Assembly: GCA_035705295.1 (NCBI GenBank)
Contig: DASSWG010000143.1
Location: 1 to 47,799, forward strand
Direction of reading: 5' to 3'
DNA length: 47,799 nucleotides
Source of the DNA: DASSWG01 sp035705295
GTDB taxonomy: Bacteria > Bacteroidota > Bacteroidia > Flavobacteriales > Flavobacteriaceae
Made by a program: the position numbers and the translations under genes. Of the stretch, positions 1-9,300 are shown one piece after another (positions within the stretch are counted from its first letter, which is position 1; every line of letters starts with the position of its first letter). A model generated the notes under the pieces. The model was not told where the DNA came from, searched no databases, and saw only the letters and a program-made list of their open reading frames with translations.

Positions 1-444
1 TATTTGAAATTTGGCCCCGGTATTTTGTGGAAAAAAAGCGATAACCTAAAAGTGAACATCGCACCATTGACCTCTAAGTTGATTATCGTGGACAACGAGT
101 TCACAAGTTACCCCGGTTATGTGGATGGCGATTATTTCGGCGTGCAGCCCGGCGAATCCACCCGTTACGAATTTGGAGCTTCTTTGGGCGCCTATGCGAA
201 GTTTGATTTGGTGAAAAATGTGACCATGGAAAACATTCTTTCCCTTTATTCCAATTACTTGGAAGACCCCCAAAACGTGGATTTGGACTACACAATGAAC
301 TTGATGATGAAAGTGAACGATTATTTATCGGCAAGCTTGCTTTTCCAAGCCATTTATGACGACAATGCGGTGGAAGCAGTTCAGGTGCGGGAAGTTTTGG
401 GCGTTGGACTGACCTATGTTTTTCCTAAGAAAACAGCAGAATAA
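1..444 (+). CDS. DUF3078 domain-containing protein, C-terminal part
   Basis: The reading frame is open from the first base, so this is the C-terminal 147 residues of a longer gene cut by the window edge. Alternating hydrophobic and polar strands, a Gly/Tyr/Asp-rich middle and an ending on LGVGLTYVFPKK look like outer-membrane beta-barrel strands. The sequence resembles the C-terminus of the DUF3078 family, which is common in Flavobacteriia and has no established function. An internal TTG at base 4 is not a credible start. The gene ends before a strong hairpin terminator. Family assignment is from recognition of sequence style; molecular function is unknown. Confidence 0.7.
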   Translation, partial: YLKFGPGILWKKSDNLKVNIAPLTSKLIIVDNEFTSYPGYVDGDYFGVQPGESTRYEFGASLGAYAKFDLVKNVTMENILSLYSNYLEDPQNVDLDYTMNLMMKVNDYLSASLLFQAIYDDNAVEAVQVREVLGVGLTYVFPKKTAE

Positions 445-470
445 TTTTCCGATTTTTTAAAATCTTCGTA

Positions 471-500
471 AAAACCCAATTAGCAATGATTGGGTTTTTA
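471..500 (+). terminator. bidirectional intrinsic terminator
   Basis: A perfect 10-bp stem (AAAACCCAAT at 471-480 with ATTGGGTTTT at 489-498) encloses an 8-nt loop and carries T-rich tails on both strands. It lies between two convergent genes and can serve both. The stop codon of the minus-strand GIY-YIG gene is inside the right arm. Confidence 0.85.
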
Positions 501-788
501 TTGGTTTGACGCAAAACGTTTTTTCAACTTAACGATCATTTCTGGATATTTCATTAAGTTTTGAATATAGGTTTTGCTTTTCATGGATTTGATGTGCCTT
601 TCTATTGAGAGCGCCTGTTTTTTGCATTCACAATCAATTTTCAAAAACAATTCCCAGTCATCGGCTTTTCCTGTGAATTTGTTGGATGGCGACAAATCAT
701 GAAACTTCATTCTCGTTTCAAAATTGGAAGTGGAACCCGTGTAATAACGGTCCAGTTTTTTCGAATAAGGGATATAAACGACGTACAT
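498..788 (-). CDS. GIY-YIG nuclease family protein
   Basis: This 96-residue protein consists almost entirely of a single GIY-YIG domain. The N-terminus has the paired strands YVVYI and YYTGSTSN, followed by an Arg in FETRMKFH and a Glu in the SIERHIKS helix, as in the UvrC/URI-type nuclease fold. Stand-alone members of this size are common in Bacteroidota and are annotated as endonucleases; substrates are unknown. The ATG at 788 is chosen because it places YVVYI at the N-terminus as in homologues. The upstream in-frame TTG at 803 lies against the tRNA terminator. The gene is just downstream of tRNA-Asn on the same strand, separated from it by a terminator-like hairpin. Confidence 0.85.
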   Translation of the reverse strand: MYVVYIPYSKKLDRYYTGSTSNFETRMKFHDLSPSNKFTGKADDWELFLKIDCECKKQALSIERHIKSMKSKTYIQNLMKYPEMIVKLKKRFASNQ

Positions 789-802
789 AACTTCATAAAA
801 CA

Positions 803-830
803 AAAAAGACCGGCAAGTGCCGATCTTTTT
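803..830 (-). terminator. terminator of tRNA-Asn
   Basis: Read on the minus strand, a hairpin (arms at about 803-814 and 819-830, one mismatch) begins immediately after the tRNA 3' end and is followed by a T run. It separates the tRNA transcript from the GIY-YIG gene. Confidence 0.75.
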
Positions 831-831
831 G

Positions 832-905
832 CTCCTCCTCTTGGGCTCGAACCAAGGACCCTCTGATTAACAGTCAGATGCTCTAACCAACTGAGCTAAG
901 GAGGA
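832..905 (-). tRNA. tRNA-Asn (anticodon GTT)
   Basis: The minus strand folds into a full 74-nt cloverleaf. The acceptor stem is TCCTCCT/AGGAGGA, the D arm is GCTC..GAGC, the anticodon stem TCTGA/TCAGA has loop CTGTTAA giving anticodon GTT, and the T loop is TTCGAGC. The discriminator base is G and CCA is not encoded. A TATATTTG -7 box lies about 27 bases upstream and a hairpin terminator follows. Confidence 0.97.
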
Positions 906-931
906 ATATTTTTGCTTCTTCAAAGCGGATG

Positions 932-939
932 CAAATATA
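932..939 (-). promoter_or_regulatory. -7 box of tRNA-Asn promoter
   Basis: On the minus strand TATATTTG matches the Bacteroidota -7 consensus TAnnTTTG exactly. A TTTG sits 18 bases further upstream as a possible -33 element. The tRNA 5' end follows after 26 bases. Confidence 0.7.
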
Positions 940-981
940 CGTGTTTTTTTAAATCGTCAAAATGTTTTGACTTGAATTTTT

Positions 982-2298
982 TTATTCGAACAACCAACGA
1001 TAAACATCGTTTCCATTGGCGTACAAAACCAACGCGATCAAAATAAAAAATCCGACCATTTGCGCATATTCCATAAACTTTTCGTTGGGTTTCCGTCCGG
1101 AAATCATTTCGTAGAGCAAAAACATCACGTGACCGCCATCCAAGGCCGGAATGGGCAATATGTTCATGAACGCCAAAATAATGGAAATAAAAGCCGTGGT
1201 AGCCCAAAAACGCTGCCAGTCCCATTGATCGGGGAAAAGGCTGCCGATCGCCCCAAACCCGCCGAGTTGGGTTGCGCCTTTTGCAGTGAAAACATAACTG
1301 AACTGCGCCACGTAATCGTGCAAGGTCCAATAGCCAAGCTCAAAACCTTTGACGATGCTTTCGGAAAAACCATAGTGCACTTTTTCCAGTTCATAAAGCG
1401 CTCCACCGAAAATATAAACCCCAATATTGCCTTCCGAATTGGGAACAATTTGGGCTTGTTTCGTTTCGTTGTCCCGAACATATTCGAGCGTGATGGTTTT
1501 GTTCTTGTTTTGATCGACCTGTTCTGCAAATTCGTTCCAATAAACAATTTTTGAACCGTTTATGCCCACAATGCTATCGCCTTTTTGTAAGCCAGCTTTT
1601 GCCGCGGGGCTTCCGGCCACCACGCTATCCACACCGGCATAGCGACGTGGGGAAAAGGGCTGCATTATTCCTTTTTGCCACATTTGCGAGCCAATTTCTT
1701 CCGGAACGGAAATGGTTTCTTTTTCCCCATTTTGGTGCAAAACGCTAATGTTTTGTACATCACGCACAAAAAGTTGCCGGTTGATGTCCAACGGATTTTC
1801 GAATTGTTCGCCGTTGACTTTCAAAATTTGATCCCCGTCTTCAAATCCGAATTCTTCGAACAGTTCCGTTACGGCAAAACCTTTGGGCATGCTTTCCACT
1901 TTGGAGCTTCCCCAAACAAAAACGATCATAATGAACAGCAACACACCGACAATAATATTTACGGTGACGCCGCCGAGCATAATGATCAATCGCTGCCAAG
2001 TGGGTTTGCTGCGAAATTCCCACGGTTGTGGCGGTTGCGCCATTTGTTCTTTGTCCATGCTTTCGTCGATCATTCCGGAAATTTTCACATAACCGCCCAA
2101 AGGCAACCAACCGATACCGTATACCGTTTCGCCGATTTTCTTTTTGAAAAGCGAAAATTTCACATCGAAAAACAAGTAGAATTTTTCCACACGCGTTTTG
2201 AAAATTTTCGCGGGGATAAAATGCCCAAACTCATGCAAAACGATGAGCAACGACAAACTGAGCAGTAATTGTATGGCTTTTATAAAAAACGGATCCAT
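982..2298 (-). CDS. rseP: RIP metalloprotease RseP (site-2 protease)
   Basis: This 438-residue intramembrane zinc protease would cut membrane-anchored regulators, typically an anti-sigma factor or remnant signal peptides, within the inner membrane. The zinc motif HEFGH (residues 22-26) lies in the first membrane helix. PDZ-like segments occupy the middle (for example SPAAKAGLQKGDSIVGING), and the second active-site helix has NILPIPALDGGH near residue 385, whose Asp completes the zinc site. The length is normal for the family. The ATG at 2298 is chosen over an in-frame TTG at 2325, because that TTG is the end of a perfect TATTTTTG -7 box (2323-2330 on the minus strand). No anti-sigma gene is adjacent, so the substrate cannot be inferred. 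Confidence 0.95.
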   Translation of the reverse strand: MDPFFIKAIQLLLSLSLLIVLHEFGHFIPAKIFKTRVEKFYLFFDVKFSLFKKKIGETVYGIGWLPLGGYVKISGMIDESMDKEQMAQPPQPWEFRSKPTWQRLIIMLGGVTVNIIVGVLLFIMIVFVWGSSKVESMPKGFAVTELFEEFGFEDGDQILKVNGEQFENPLDINRQLFVRDVQNISVLHQNGEKETISVPEEIGSQMWQKGIMQPFSPRRYAGVDSVVAGSPAAKAGLQKGDSIVGINGSKIVYWNEFAEQVDQNKNKTITLEYVRDNETKQAQIVPNSEGNIGVYIFGGALYELEKVHYGFSESIVKGFELGYWTLHDYVAQFSYVFTAKGATQLGGFGAIGSLFPDQWDWQRFWATTAFISIILAFMNILPIPALDGGHVMFLLYEMISGRKPNEKFMEYAQMVGFFILIALVLYANGNDVYRWLFE

Positions 2299-2322
2299 GG
2301 ATTTTTTCGGCTTGAATTCCGG

Positions 2323-2330
2323 CAAAAATA
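2323..2330 (-). promoter_or_regulatory. -7 box for rseP
   Basis: TATTTTTG on the minus strand matches TAnnTTTG exactly and ends 24 bases before the rseP ATG at 2298. It argues against the longer TTG-initiated frame that starts inside it. Confidence 0.65.
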
Positions 2331-2422
2331 CGCTTTTCCCCGTTCATGGGAAAACGGGTTGGGACCAATTTGCTTTCTTATTATTTTAACCAATGTTTTC
2401 AATTCGATCCATTAAAAAACAC

Positions 2423-2430
2423 TAATTTTG
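2423..2430 (+). promoter_or_regulatory. -7 box for the SCO-family gene
   Basis: TAATTTTG matches TAnnTTTG and lies 22 bases before the ATG at 2453, divergent from the rseP promoter. Confidence 0.65.
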
Positions 2431-2452
2431 CACCGATCAAAAACCGGTTCCA

Positions 2453-3154
2453 ATGCTTCGTTTTTTTGCAAAATACAAAGGATTCGCCGTCACCCTTTTT
2501 GTGCTTTCGGCAGTGATCGTTTCCATCATATACGGGTTAAAAAAACCAACCCCGAAACTTCCCGTTTACCAACCCAGCGAAGTCAACCCGGAATTGGTGG
2601 ATTCTAGCATCCAATATGTTCGTAAATACCACACCATTGCCGATTTCGAGCTCATAAACCAAAATGGCGATACCATCACCCAAGCGGATTATGCCGGAAA
2701 AATTTACGTCGCCGATTTTTTCTTCACCACCTGCCAAACCATTTGCCCGATCATGACCGGTCACATGCTGCAACTTCAAAAAGCCTTGAAAAACGAGGGA
2801 GATGTGTTGTTGCTTTCGCACACGGTGACCCCAAAAATTGACACTGTGGAACGGCTAAAAGAATATGCATTGGAAAAAGGCGTGGACCCCAAAAAATGGA
2901 ATTTGGTGACCGGCAGCAAAAAAGAAATCTACAATTTGGCGCGAAAATCCTATTTGGTCACCAAAACCAAAGGGAACGGTGGGCCGTACGATATGATCCA
3001 TACCGAAAATTTTGTGTTGGTGGACAAAGAAAAACGCATTCGCGGGTTTTACGACGGCACCGACCCAAAGGCAATCGAAAAATTACTGAACGATATCGAA
3101 ATTTTGAAATTGGAATACCAACCCGGTTCCGGGTTTTTGTTTGGAATTTTTTGA
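2453..3154 (+). CDS. SCO1/SenC family copper chaperone
   Basis: This 233-residue protein has one N-terminal membrane anchor (about residues 10-29) and a thioredoxin-fold domain outside the inner membrane. The copper ligands of the SCO family are visible: Cys94 and Cys98 in FFTTCQTICPIM (CxxxC) and His183 in MIHTENFVLV. SCO proteins deliver or reduce copper for the CuA site of cytochrome c oxidase, and some members act as thiol-disulfide enzymes. No oxidase genes are nearby, so the client is inferred from the family only. The gene is divergent from rseP and has its own TAnnTTTG promoter. Confidence 0.93.
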   Translation: MLRFFAKYKGFAVTLFVLSAVIVSIIYGLKKPTPKLPVYQPSEVNPELVDSSIQYVRKYHTIADFELINQNGDTITQADYAGKIYVADFFFTTCQTICPIMTGHMLQLQKALKNEGDVLLLSHTVTPKIDTVERLKEYALEKGVDPKKWNLVTGSKKEIYNLARKSYLVTKTKGNGGPYDMIHTENFVLVDKEKRIRGFYDGTDPKAIEKLLNDIEILKLEYQPGSGFLFGIF

Positions 3155-3224
3155 GTTCCAACTTAAGATTTTGAAACCCACCAAAAATTTCCCTCTCCGA
3201 TTTTCCCAACCCAAGTATTTAGCT

Positions 3225-3232
3225 TACTTTTG
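3225..3232 (+). promoter_or_regulatory. -7 box for feoAB
   Basis: TACTTTTG matches TAnnTTTG and lies 33 bases before the GTG start of feoA. No clear Fur-type palindrome was recognised nearby. Confidence 0.6.
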
Positions 3233-3265
3233 CCTTGTTTAAATTCAATCTAAATAAAACCTGTC

Positions 3266-3490
3266 GTGAAGGCATCACAATTAAAACTTGGACAGCGGGG
3301 CATCATCAAAGAATTTTCCACGGAGTTGGTTCCCCTAAAATTGCTTGAACTCGGGTGTTTGCCGGGAAACGAAATCCAATTGCTTCAAATTGCGCCTTTC
3401 AAAGACCCAATGTATTTGAACATCAACGGCAGCCATTTGGCCATTCGAAAAGAAACCGCCGAGCAGATTGAAATTGAATTTCTTTCTTAA
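3266..3490 (+). CDS. feoA: FeoA domain protein
   Basis: This 74-residue cytoplasmic SH3-like protein is the accessory subunit of the Feo ferrous-iron uptake system and is thought to contact FeoB. Family features are LKLGQRGIIKEF at the start, LLELGCLPGNEI in the middle and GSHLAIRKETAEQIEIE at the end. The start is GTG at 3266, because no ATG gives a full domain. The stop codon is two bases before the feoB ATG, so the two genes are co-transcribed and possibly translationally coupled. Confidence 0.95.
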   Translation: MKASQLKLGQRGIIKEFSTELVPLKLLELGCLPGNEIQLLQIAPFKDPMYLNINGSHLAIRKETAEQIEIEFLS

Positions 3491-3492
3491 CT

Positions 3493-5604
3493 ATGGCCAA
3501 ACAAATCAATGTAGCGTTAATCGGAAACCCGAATACGGGAAAAACCTCGGTTTTCAACCAGCTGACGGGGCTGAACCAAAAAGTCGGGAACTACCCGGGC
3601 ATCACCGTTGAAAAAAAGGAAGGCATCTGCAAACTTCCACGCGGTTTGAAAGCGCATATTCTGGACCTTCCCGGAACCTATAGTTTGAATGCTTCTTCCT
3701 TGGACGAAAATATTGTCATCGAATTGTTGCTCAACAAAAACGACAAAGATTTTCCGGATGTCGCCGTGGTGGTCAGCGACATTGAAAACCTGAAACGCAA
3801 CCTGTTGCTTTTCACCCAGGTCAAAGATTTAGGGATTCCCGCCATTTTGGCGATCAACATGGCCGACAGAATGTCGAAAAAAGGAATTTCTTTGGACGTT
3901 GGCCTGTTGGAAAAAACCTTGCACACGAAAATTGTATTGGTCAGCGCGCGTAAAAAAACAGGATTTGACGAGCTGAAAGAACTCATCACCAACTACGGCC
4001 AATTGCCGACGGAACCGTGTTTGAACGCCTCGTCGATCGACCCGGAATATTTCGATAATTTGCGCAAAACCTTCCCCAACCAATCTTTGTACAAATTGTG
4101 GTTGGTCATCACACAAGATGTGAATTTTGGCCGTTTGAACCGAAAAAAAACCGAGCCCGAAAAAAATTTCAGCCCCAAGGAAAAAAGCGAGCTCAAACGC
4201 TTGCAACAAAAAGAAACCATTGCGCGCTACCAGTTCATCAACAATACCTTAAAAAAAGCAATGACGGTCGATGCCGCTGCGGCCACCGATCTGCGGTCGA
4301 GATTGGACCGGGTGTTGACCCACAAAGTTTGGGGCTACGTGATCTTTTTTGCCATTATGTTGTTGATTTTCCAGGCGATCTACAGCTGGTCCAGTTACCC
4401 AATGGATTTGATCGACCGCTTGTTCGCATTTTTGAGCGAATGGACCCGAAACACCTTGCCGGCAGGTTCGTTTACCAGCCTTATTGCGGAAGGAATCATT
4501 CCCGGTTTGGGCGGAATCGTGATTTTCATCCCCCAAATTGCATTTTTGTTTTTGTTCATTTCCCTGTTGGAAGAAAGTGGTTACATGAGCCGCGTGGTTT
4601 TTTTAATGGACCGCGTCATGCGCCGGTTTGGACTGAGCGGAAAAAGCGTGGTGCCCTTGGTTTCGGGTACCGCCTGTGCCATTCCGGCAATTATGGCGAC
4701 CCGGAACATTGAAAACTGGAAAGAACGGCTGATCACGATTTTGGTGATTCCGTTCACCACTTGTTCCGCGCGTTTGCCGGTTTATTTGATCATTATCGCA
4801 TTGGTGATCCCGGAAAAAACATTTTTTGGGTTCATCGGCCTGCAAGCGCTCACGTTGATGGGCTTGTACATTTTGGGCTTTGCCACGGCCGTGATTTCCG
4901 CTTGGGGCCTGAACAAGGTGTTGAATATCAAAGGAAAATCCTTTTTTGTGATCGAAATGCCCGATTACAAATTGCCGATGTTCAAAAGTGTGGCCATCAA
5001 CATTGTCGAAAAAACAAAATCGTTCGTGGTCGGTGCGGGAAAAATTATTTTGGCGATTTCGGTTATTCTTTGGGTATTGGCAAGTTATGGCCCCGGCGAT
5101 TTTGACCGCGCGGAAGCGATCGTGACGGAAAATTATATGGAAAATACCCTTCCTGCCGAATTTTCACAAGAAGAATTGGACACAAAAATCGCTTCCTATA
5201 AATTGGAAAATTCGTATATTGGCATTGCCGGAAAAGCCATAGAACCCATTGTTGCCCCATTGGGCTACGATTGGAAAATAGGAATTGCGCTGATCAGTTC
5301 GTTCGCCGCCCGCGAAGTTTTTGTGGGCACTTTGGCCACCATTTACAGTGTGGGGAGTGCCGACGAGGCCACCATTCAAGAACGGATGGCAGCGGAAAAA
5401 AATCCCGTGTTGGGCGGGCCGCTCTACAATTTTGCCAGTGGCATCAGTTTGTTGTTGTTCTACGCTTTTGCGATGCAATGCATGAGCACCTTGGCGATCG
5501 TGAAATACGAAACCAATTCGTGGAAATGGCCGGTATTGCAATTGGTTATTATGACCGGAATAGCCTATGTGGCGGCCTTGGTGGCATTTCAACTTTTAAA
5601 ATAA
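3493..5604 (+). CDS. feoB: Ferrous iron transporter FeoB
   Basis: This 703-residue inner-membrane Fe(II) permease has an N-terminal GTPase domain. G motifs are visible: GNPNTGKT (11-18, P-loop), DLPG (58-61, G3) and NMAD (122-125, G4). The membrane part contains the family's paired Gate motifs, including SGTACAIPAIMATR and IPFTTCSARLPVY with their Cys residues, and AAREVFVGTLATIYSVG near the C-terminus. The length is at the shorter end of normal. The gene follows feoA after two bases and is followed by a tiny Cys-rich membrane protein, the usual Bacteroidota arrangement. Confidence 0.97.
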   Translation: MAKQINVALIGNPNTGKTSVFNQLTGLNQKVGNYPGITVEKKEGICKLPRGLKAHILDLPGTYSLNASSLDENIVIELLLNKNDKDFPDVAVVVSDIENLKRNLLLFTQVKDLGIPAILAINMADRMSKKGISLDVGLLEKTLHTKIVLVSARKKTGFDELKELITNYGQLPTEPCLNASSIDPEYFDNLRKTFPNQSLYKLWLVITQDVNFGRLNRKKTEPEKNFSPKEKSELKRLQQKETIARYQFINNTLKKAMTVDAAAATDLRSRLDRVLTHKVWGYVIFFAIMLLIFQAIYSWSSYPMDLIDRLFAFLSEWTRNTLPAGSFTSLIAEGIIPGLGGIVIFIPQIAFLFLFISLLEESGYMSRVVFLMDRVMRRFGLSGKSVVPLVSGTACAIPAIMATRNIENWKERLITILVIPFTTCSARLPVYLIIIALVIPEKTFFGFIGLQALTLMGLYILGFATAVISAWGLNKVLNIKGKSFFVIEMPDYKLPMFKSVAINIVEKTKSFVVGAGKIILAISVILWVLASYGPGDFDRAEAIVTENYMENTLPAEFSQEELDTKIASYKLENSYIGIAGKAIEPIVAPLGYDWKIGIALISSFAAREVFVGTLATIYSVGSADEATIQERMAAEKNPVLGGPLYNFASGISLLLFYAFAMQCMSTLAIVKYETNSWKWPVLQLVIMTGIAYVAALVAFQLLK

Positions 5605-5609
5605 AAAGC

Positions 5610-5744
5610 ATGTTGCAAGAAATTTTAGTCTTCGCCCTCTTTATTGTCGCCGTGGGATTTTTGATCAAAAAATTCTTTTGGAAAGGCAAAAAGAAAACCA
5701 CCAAAGCTTGTGGTAGTAGCGGAGTGGGTTGTGGGTGCGATTGA
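5610..5744 (+). CDS. FeoB-associated Cys-rich membrane protein
   Basis: This 44-residue protein starts five bases after the feoB stop. It has one membrane helix (LVFALFIVAVGFLI, about 6-19), a Lys-rich stretch and a Cys-containing tail ending ACGSSGVGCGCD. This organisation matches the small FeoB-associated Cys-rich proteins found behind feoB in Bacteroidota, a FeoC-like position. Its role in iron uptake is inferred from position. The clustered cysteines suggest metal or redox sensing, but no function is demonstrated by sequence. Confidence 0.85.
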   Translation: MLQEILVFALFIVAVGFLIKKFFWKGKKKTTKACGSSGVGCGCD

Positions 5745-5773
5745 ACCCAAATTATCCATTAAATCTTCAAAAA

Positions 5774-5806
5774 TGGAAAAGCCTAGAAAAACGGTTGGTT
5801 TTTCCA
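5774..5806 (+). terminator. possible terminator of the feo operon
   Basis: A 10-bp stem (TGGAAAAGCC at 5774-5783 with GGTTTTTCCA at 5797-5806, one G-U pair) lies 30 bases after the last feo gene. The T run is inside the arm rather than after it, so termination is uncertain. Confidence 0.4.
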
Positions 5807-5868
5807 AGTGATCGGTTATTTCAAAATTATTGGTCTTGTATCTTGCCTACCTCAACTTGGGGATTCGA

Positions 5869-6113
5869 ATTTATCGGTTCTACCACAAACCTTGTGGAAA
5901 TAATATAAAACCTCAATTCATAAAGCATTTTGGTTTTAAAGGCTGGAAGACGGAAGACCGAAGCTAGAAACAAGGATTTAGCTTTGATAGTGCTATTTAT
6001 CGCGACATTTTCGGTTGTTTTCCCCATAAACTCAAATGAACCCTGAAGCCTGCAACCTCGGTCTTCCGTCCCCCGTCTTCCGACCCACACAATTTGTGGT
6101 AGTACCAATTTAT
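5869..6113. repeat. MITE-like nested inverted repeat in a gene-free stretch
   Basis: The 623-base interval between the feo operon and the next gene has no convincing frame. It contains a roughly 245-bp segment bounded by 29-nt imperfect inverted repeats (5869-5897 and 6085-6113, 22 of 29 positions matching, perfect core CTACCACAAA). Inside these is a second inverted pair: GGAAGACGGAAGACCGA at 5945-5961 against TCGGTCTTCCGTC at 6058-6070. No transposase is encoded and no target-site duplication is obvious. It could be a non-autonomous element, a decayed repeat cluster or a structured transcript. Confidence 0.5.
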
Positions 6114-6323
6114 CTTTTGAACCGGGAGAAAAAATTTGAAATTTCGACTGTAAACCTAATTTTTTCGCAATAACACCTATTTTATTTGAAAAAATTATCA
6201 ATTTTACTGTTTTAAAATTAACAAAATGGCAAAATGAATACGTTATTGAACGAAAAAATAAACTTTTCATCGAAAAATTAGTTTTTTTATGCATATTATT
6301 TCCTTATAAGAATATAAAAGCTT

Positions 6324-6331
6324 TAATTTTG
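6324..6331 (+). promoter_or_regulatory. -7 box for the T9SS cargo gene
   Basis: TAATTTTG matches TAnnTTTG and lies 36 bases before the ATG at 6368, in very A+T-rich DNA. Confidence 0.6.
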
Positions 6332-6367
6332 AGAAAATCGAATGTTTTTTCTTAATTCTATTGCTTT

Positions 6368-9300
6368 ATGAAAACACAATTACGAACGCTTTATTTGGCG
6401 TGTATAATTTTTTTGTCATTTCCCATGGTGGTATTGGGACAAGCGACAATTGCCTCACAAAGTTTTGAAGGAAGCGGGTGGTCTTTTACTCCTAATCCCA
6501 TTACTTATTCCATTGTTGATGATATTTGGGCACAAACCCCTTCAGGGCAAGAAGGCTTGACCGCTACTGATGGTGCAAATTTTTGGTTTATGCAGGATCT
6601 CGACAATCCCAATGGCGGTGTTTCAGGTCAGCATACATTGACTTTTGCATCCCAAAACGTTAGCAGTTATACCAATGTAACACTTTCTTTTGATTGGAAT
6701 GTATTTGAATGGGATAATGGTGATGACATTAATTACGAAGTGTTCATTGATGGTATTTCACAGGGAAATGTTTTATTGGTTAATGGAGGGAGTGATTTCA
6801 GTGATAGCGGTACCACAACGATTAACATTCCAGATGGTTCCACAAGTGTTTATATTATTTTGAAAGCAGAACAAGATGGCGAGGCGGATTACGGTTTTTT
6901 TGATAATGTTGTCTTATCGGGTACACTCGCTACCGCAACGTTTATTTCTGTTGCTCCTTCTTCTCTAAATAACCTTGATTATTTCACCGGTTCCGGACCA
7001 TCGGTTTCGCAAAGTTTTACAGTTTCAGCACAAAACCTTACGCCCGCAACAGGAAATTTAACATTAACAGCTCCTATTAATTTTGAAATTTCTATTGATG
7101 ATACCACATTTAGCAATTCGTTTATGGTTCCATATACTGGTGGGACTTTGGCAAACACTCTTATTTATGTCCGTTTAAAATCCGGGCTTGCCAACAATAC
7201 TTATTCCGGTAATGTTGATATTTCGGGGGGAGGTGCGCCCAATGCAACGGTAAGTGTTTCCGGTTCGGTCGCCCCGCAACCGGTTTTGGGCTGGCAGATC
7301 ACCACAACAGACGTCCCTTTTAAAATCGATTTTGAAACTACTGTGAGCAATGCCAACAACGGGGCATTCAATGGCAGTGGATTTCAACCCAACCCAACCA
7401 TTGGTCAGTTGGACAGCAATACGTGGTCGGCCACGGGATTAAGCGATGGTGATTTGCCTTTTGGGGCAACGGGAACTACTGGTGATTTTGCAATGGGGAG
7501 CGAAACAGGTAATGTAGGTACTGGGGGCATATATGCTTTTAATACCGGATCATCTGGTACAAGTTTGGGAATACTCCCGGGAGGAAGTGATTTTACTCCG
7601 GGAAGTTTTACACTAAGATTTCAAAACCAAACCGGAAGTACAATTACCGAATTGCAACTTGAGTACGATGTGTTTGTATATAATAGTGAAGATCGCTCCA
7701 GTTCCTTTAATTTTAGCCACTCGTCGGATAATTCAACCTACACTTCGATCCCATCGGAAAACATTGCTTCTCCCGAAATCGCTTCAACATCCCCTGTTTG
7801 GGTTGTCAATAATCGCAATTTTAACATAATCGGAATCTCAATTCCTCCGGGAAGTTTTTATTACCTGCGTTGGACAGGTGATGATGTATCTGGAAGCGGT
7901 AGTCGCGACCAATTTGCATTGGATAATATTACAATGATTGCCAATCCAACAACTACCAATTATACATACAACAATGGCTGGTCACCTTCCGATCCCAGTG
8001 GAATAGCAAGCTCGGATGATAACCTGCAAATAACCAACGGAACCGCTTCTTTGATCGCCGATACAGAAGTCAACAACCTCACCATCAACCTCGGGGCCAC
8101 TTTGAACATTGAACAGGTGTTAACTGTAAACGGAACCATCACCAACAACGGAAGCCTCGTCTTCATCAGCGACGGTAACAAATTGGGGCAATTGGCGGCA
8201 ATGTCTTCGGCGGTTACCATTCCGGGCGTGACCGTGCAACGCTACATTCCGGCGCGCCGCGCGTTCCGGTTTATCAGTCCGTCGGTGACCACCGCTACAA
8301 GTATTCACGAAAATTGGCAGGAAGGTGCCATTTCCAGTACCGACAATCCCAACCCGGGTTTTGGTACGCACATTTCTGGTAGCACCACTGGCCTAAACGG
8401 TTTTGATGCCACAATTACCGGAAACCCTTCTTTGTTTCTTTTTGACAATGTTGCACAAACCTGGGGGCCGATCGCCAATACCGACGTGAATGTTTTGGAT
8501 GCCGGAAAAGCCTACCGTTTGTTCGTACGCGGCGACCGAAGTATTGATTTGACCAATAATGGCACCATACCGACAAACACAACTTTGCGCGCCACCGGAA
8601 GCTTGAACACCGCTGATAATACCAACAGCAGTTTGAGCCAAACGGCCGGTGAATTTAATTTTATCGGAAACCCGTACCGTGCCATTGTCAATATGAACGA
8701 TGTGTTGGCAAATTCCACCAACCTGAACACGAACCAATATTACGTGTGGGATCCCAATTTGAATGCTCGCGGGGGATATGTTACCGTTGATCTTTCCAAT
8801 GGAACACCTGTTCCGGCCGGATCCGATGCCAACCAATATTTACAACCCGGACAAGCGGCTTTTGTAACCACCGCCACTTCCGCCTCGGCATCGATATTGT
8901 TCGAGCAAACCGATAAAGCGCCTTTTCAAAACCCGACCGCCGTTTTTCGAGGGGTTCAAAATACTACGGAAGCTTCCATTGTGCTACAACTATACGAAGC
9001 CCAATCTTTTGACAACGGGGGTTCCGTGGCCGATGGGGTGCTGTTAAAATTTGACTCCAACGAAAGCAACGCCGTATTGCTAAACGATGCCGCCAAATTG
9101 GGGAACATCGATGAAAACTTGGCAGTGGTAAACGGGCCGGCGACTTATTTAAGTATTGAAAACCGAGCTTTGCCAGTGGATGGTGAGGTTTTGCAACTGT
9201 TCAACAGTCAATACCGCCACAGCAACTATACATACAAAGCGGAGCTCAGCGGTTTTTCGGACAAGGTCACGGTTTATTTGAAAGACAATTATCTTAACTC

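Noticed and set aside
5827..6294. 155-codon minus-strand frame in the feo-T9SS gap
   Set aside because: Its middle is the translation of the inverted-repeat element and the rest is low-complexity; no homology pattern was recognised.
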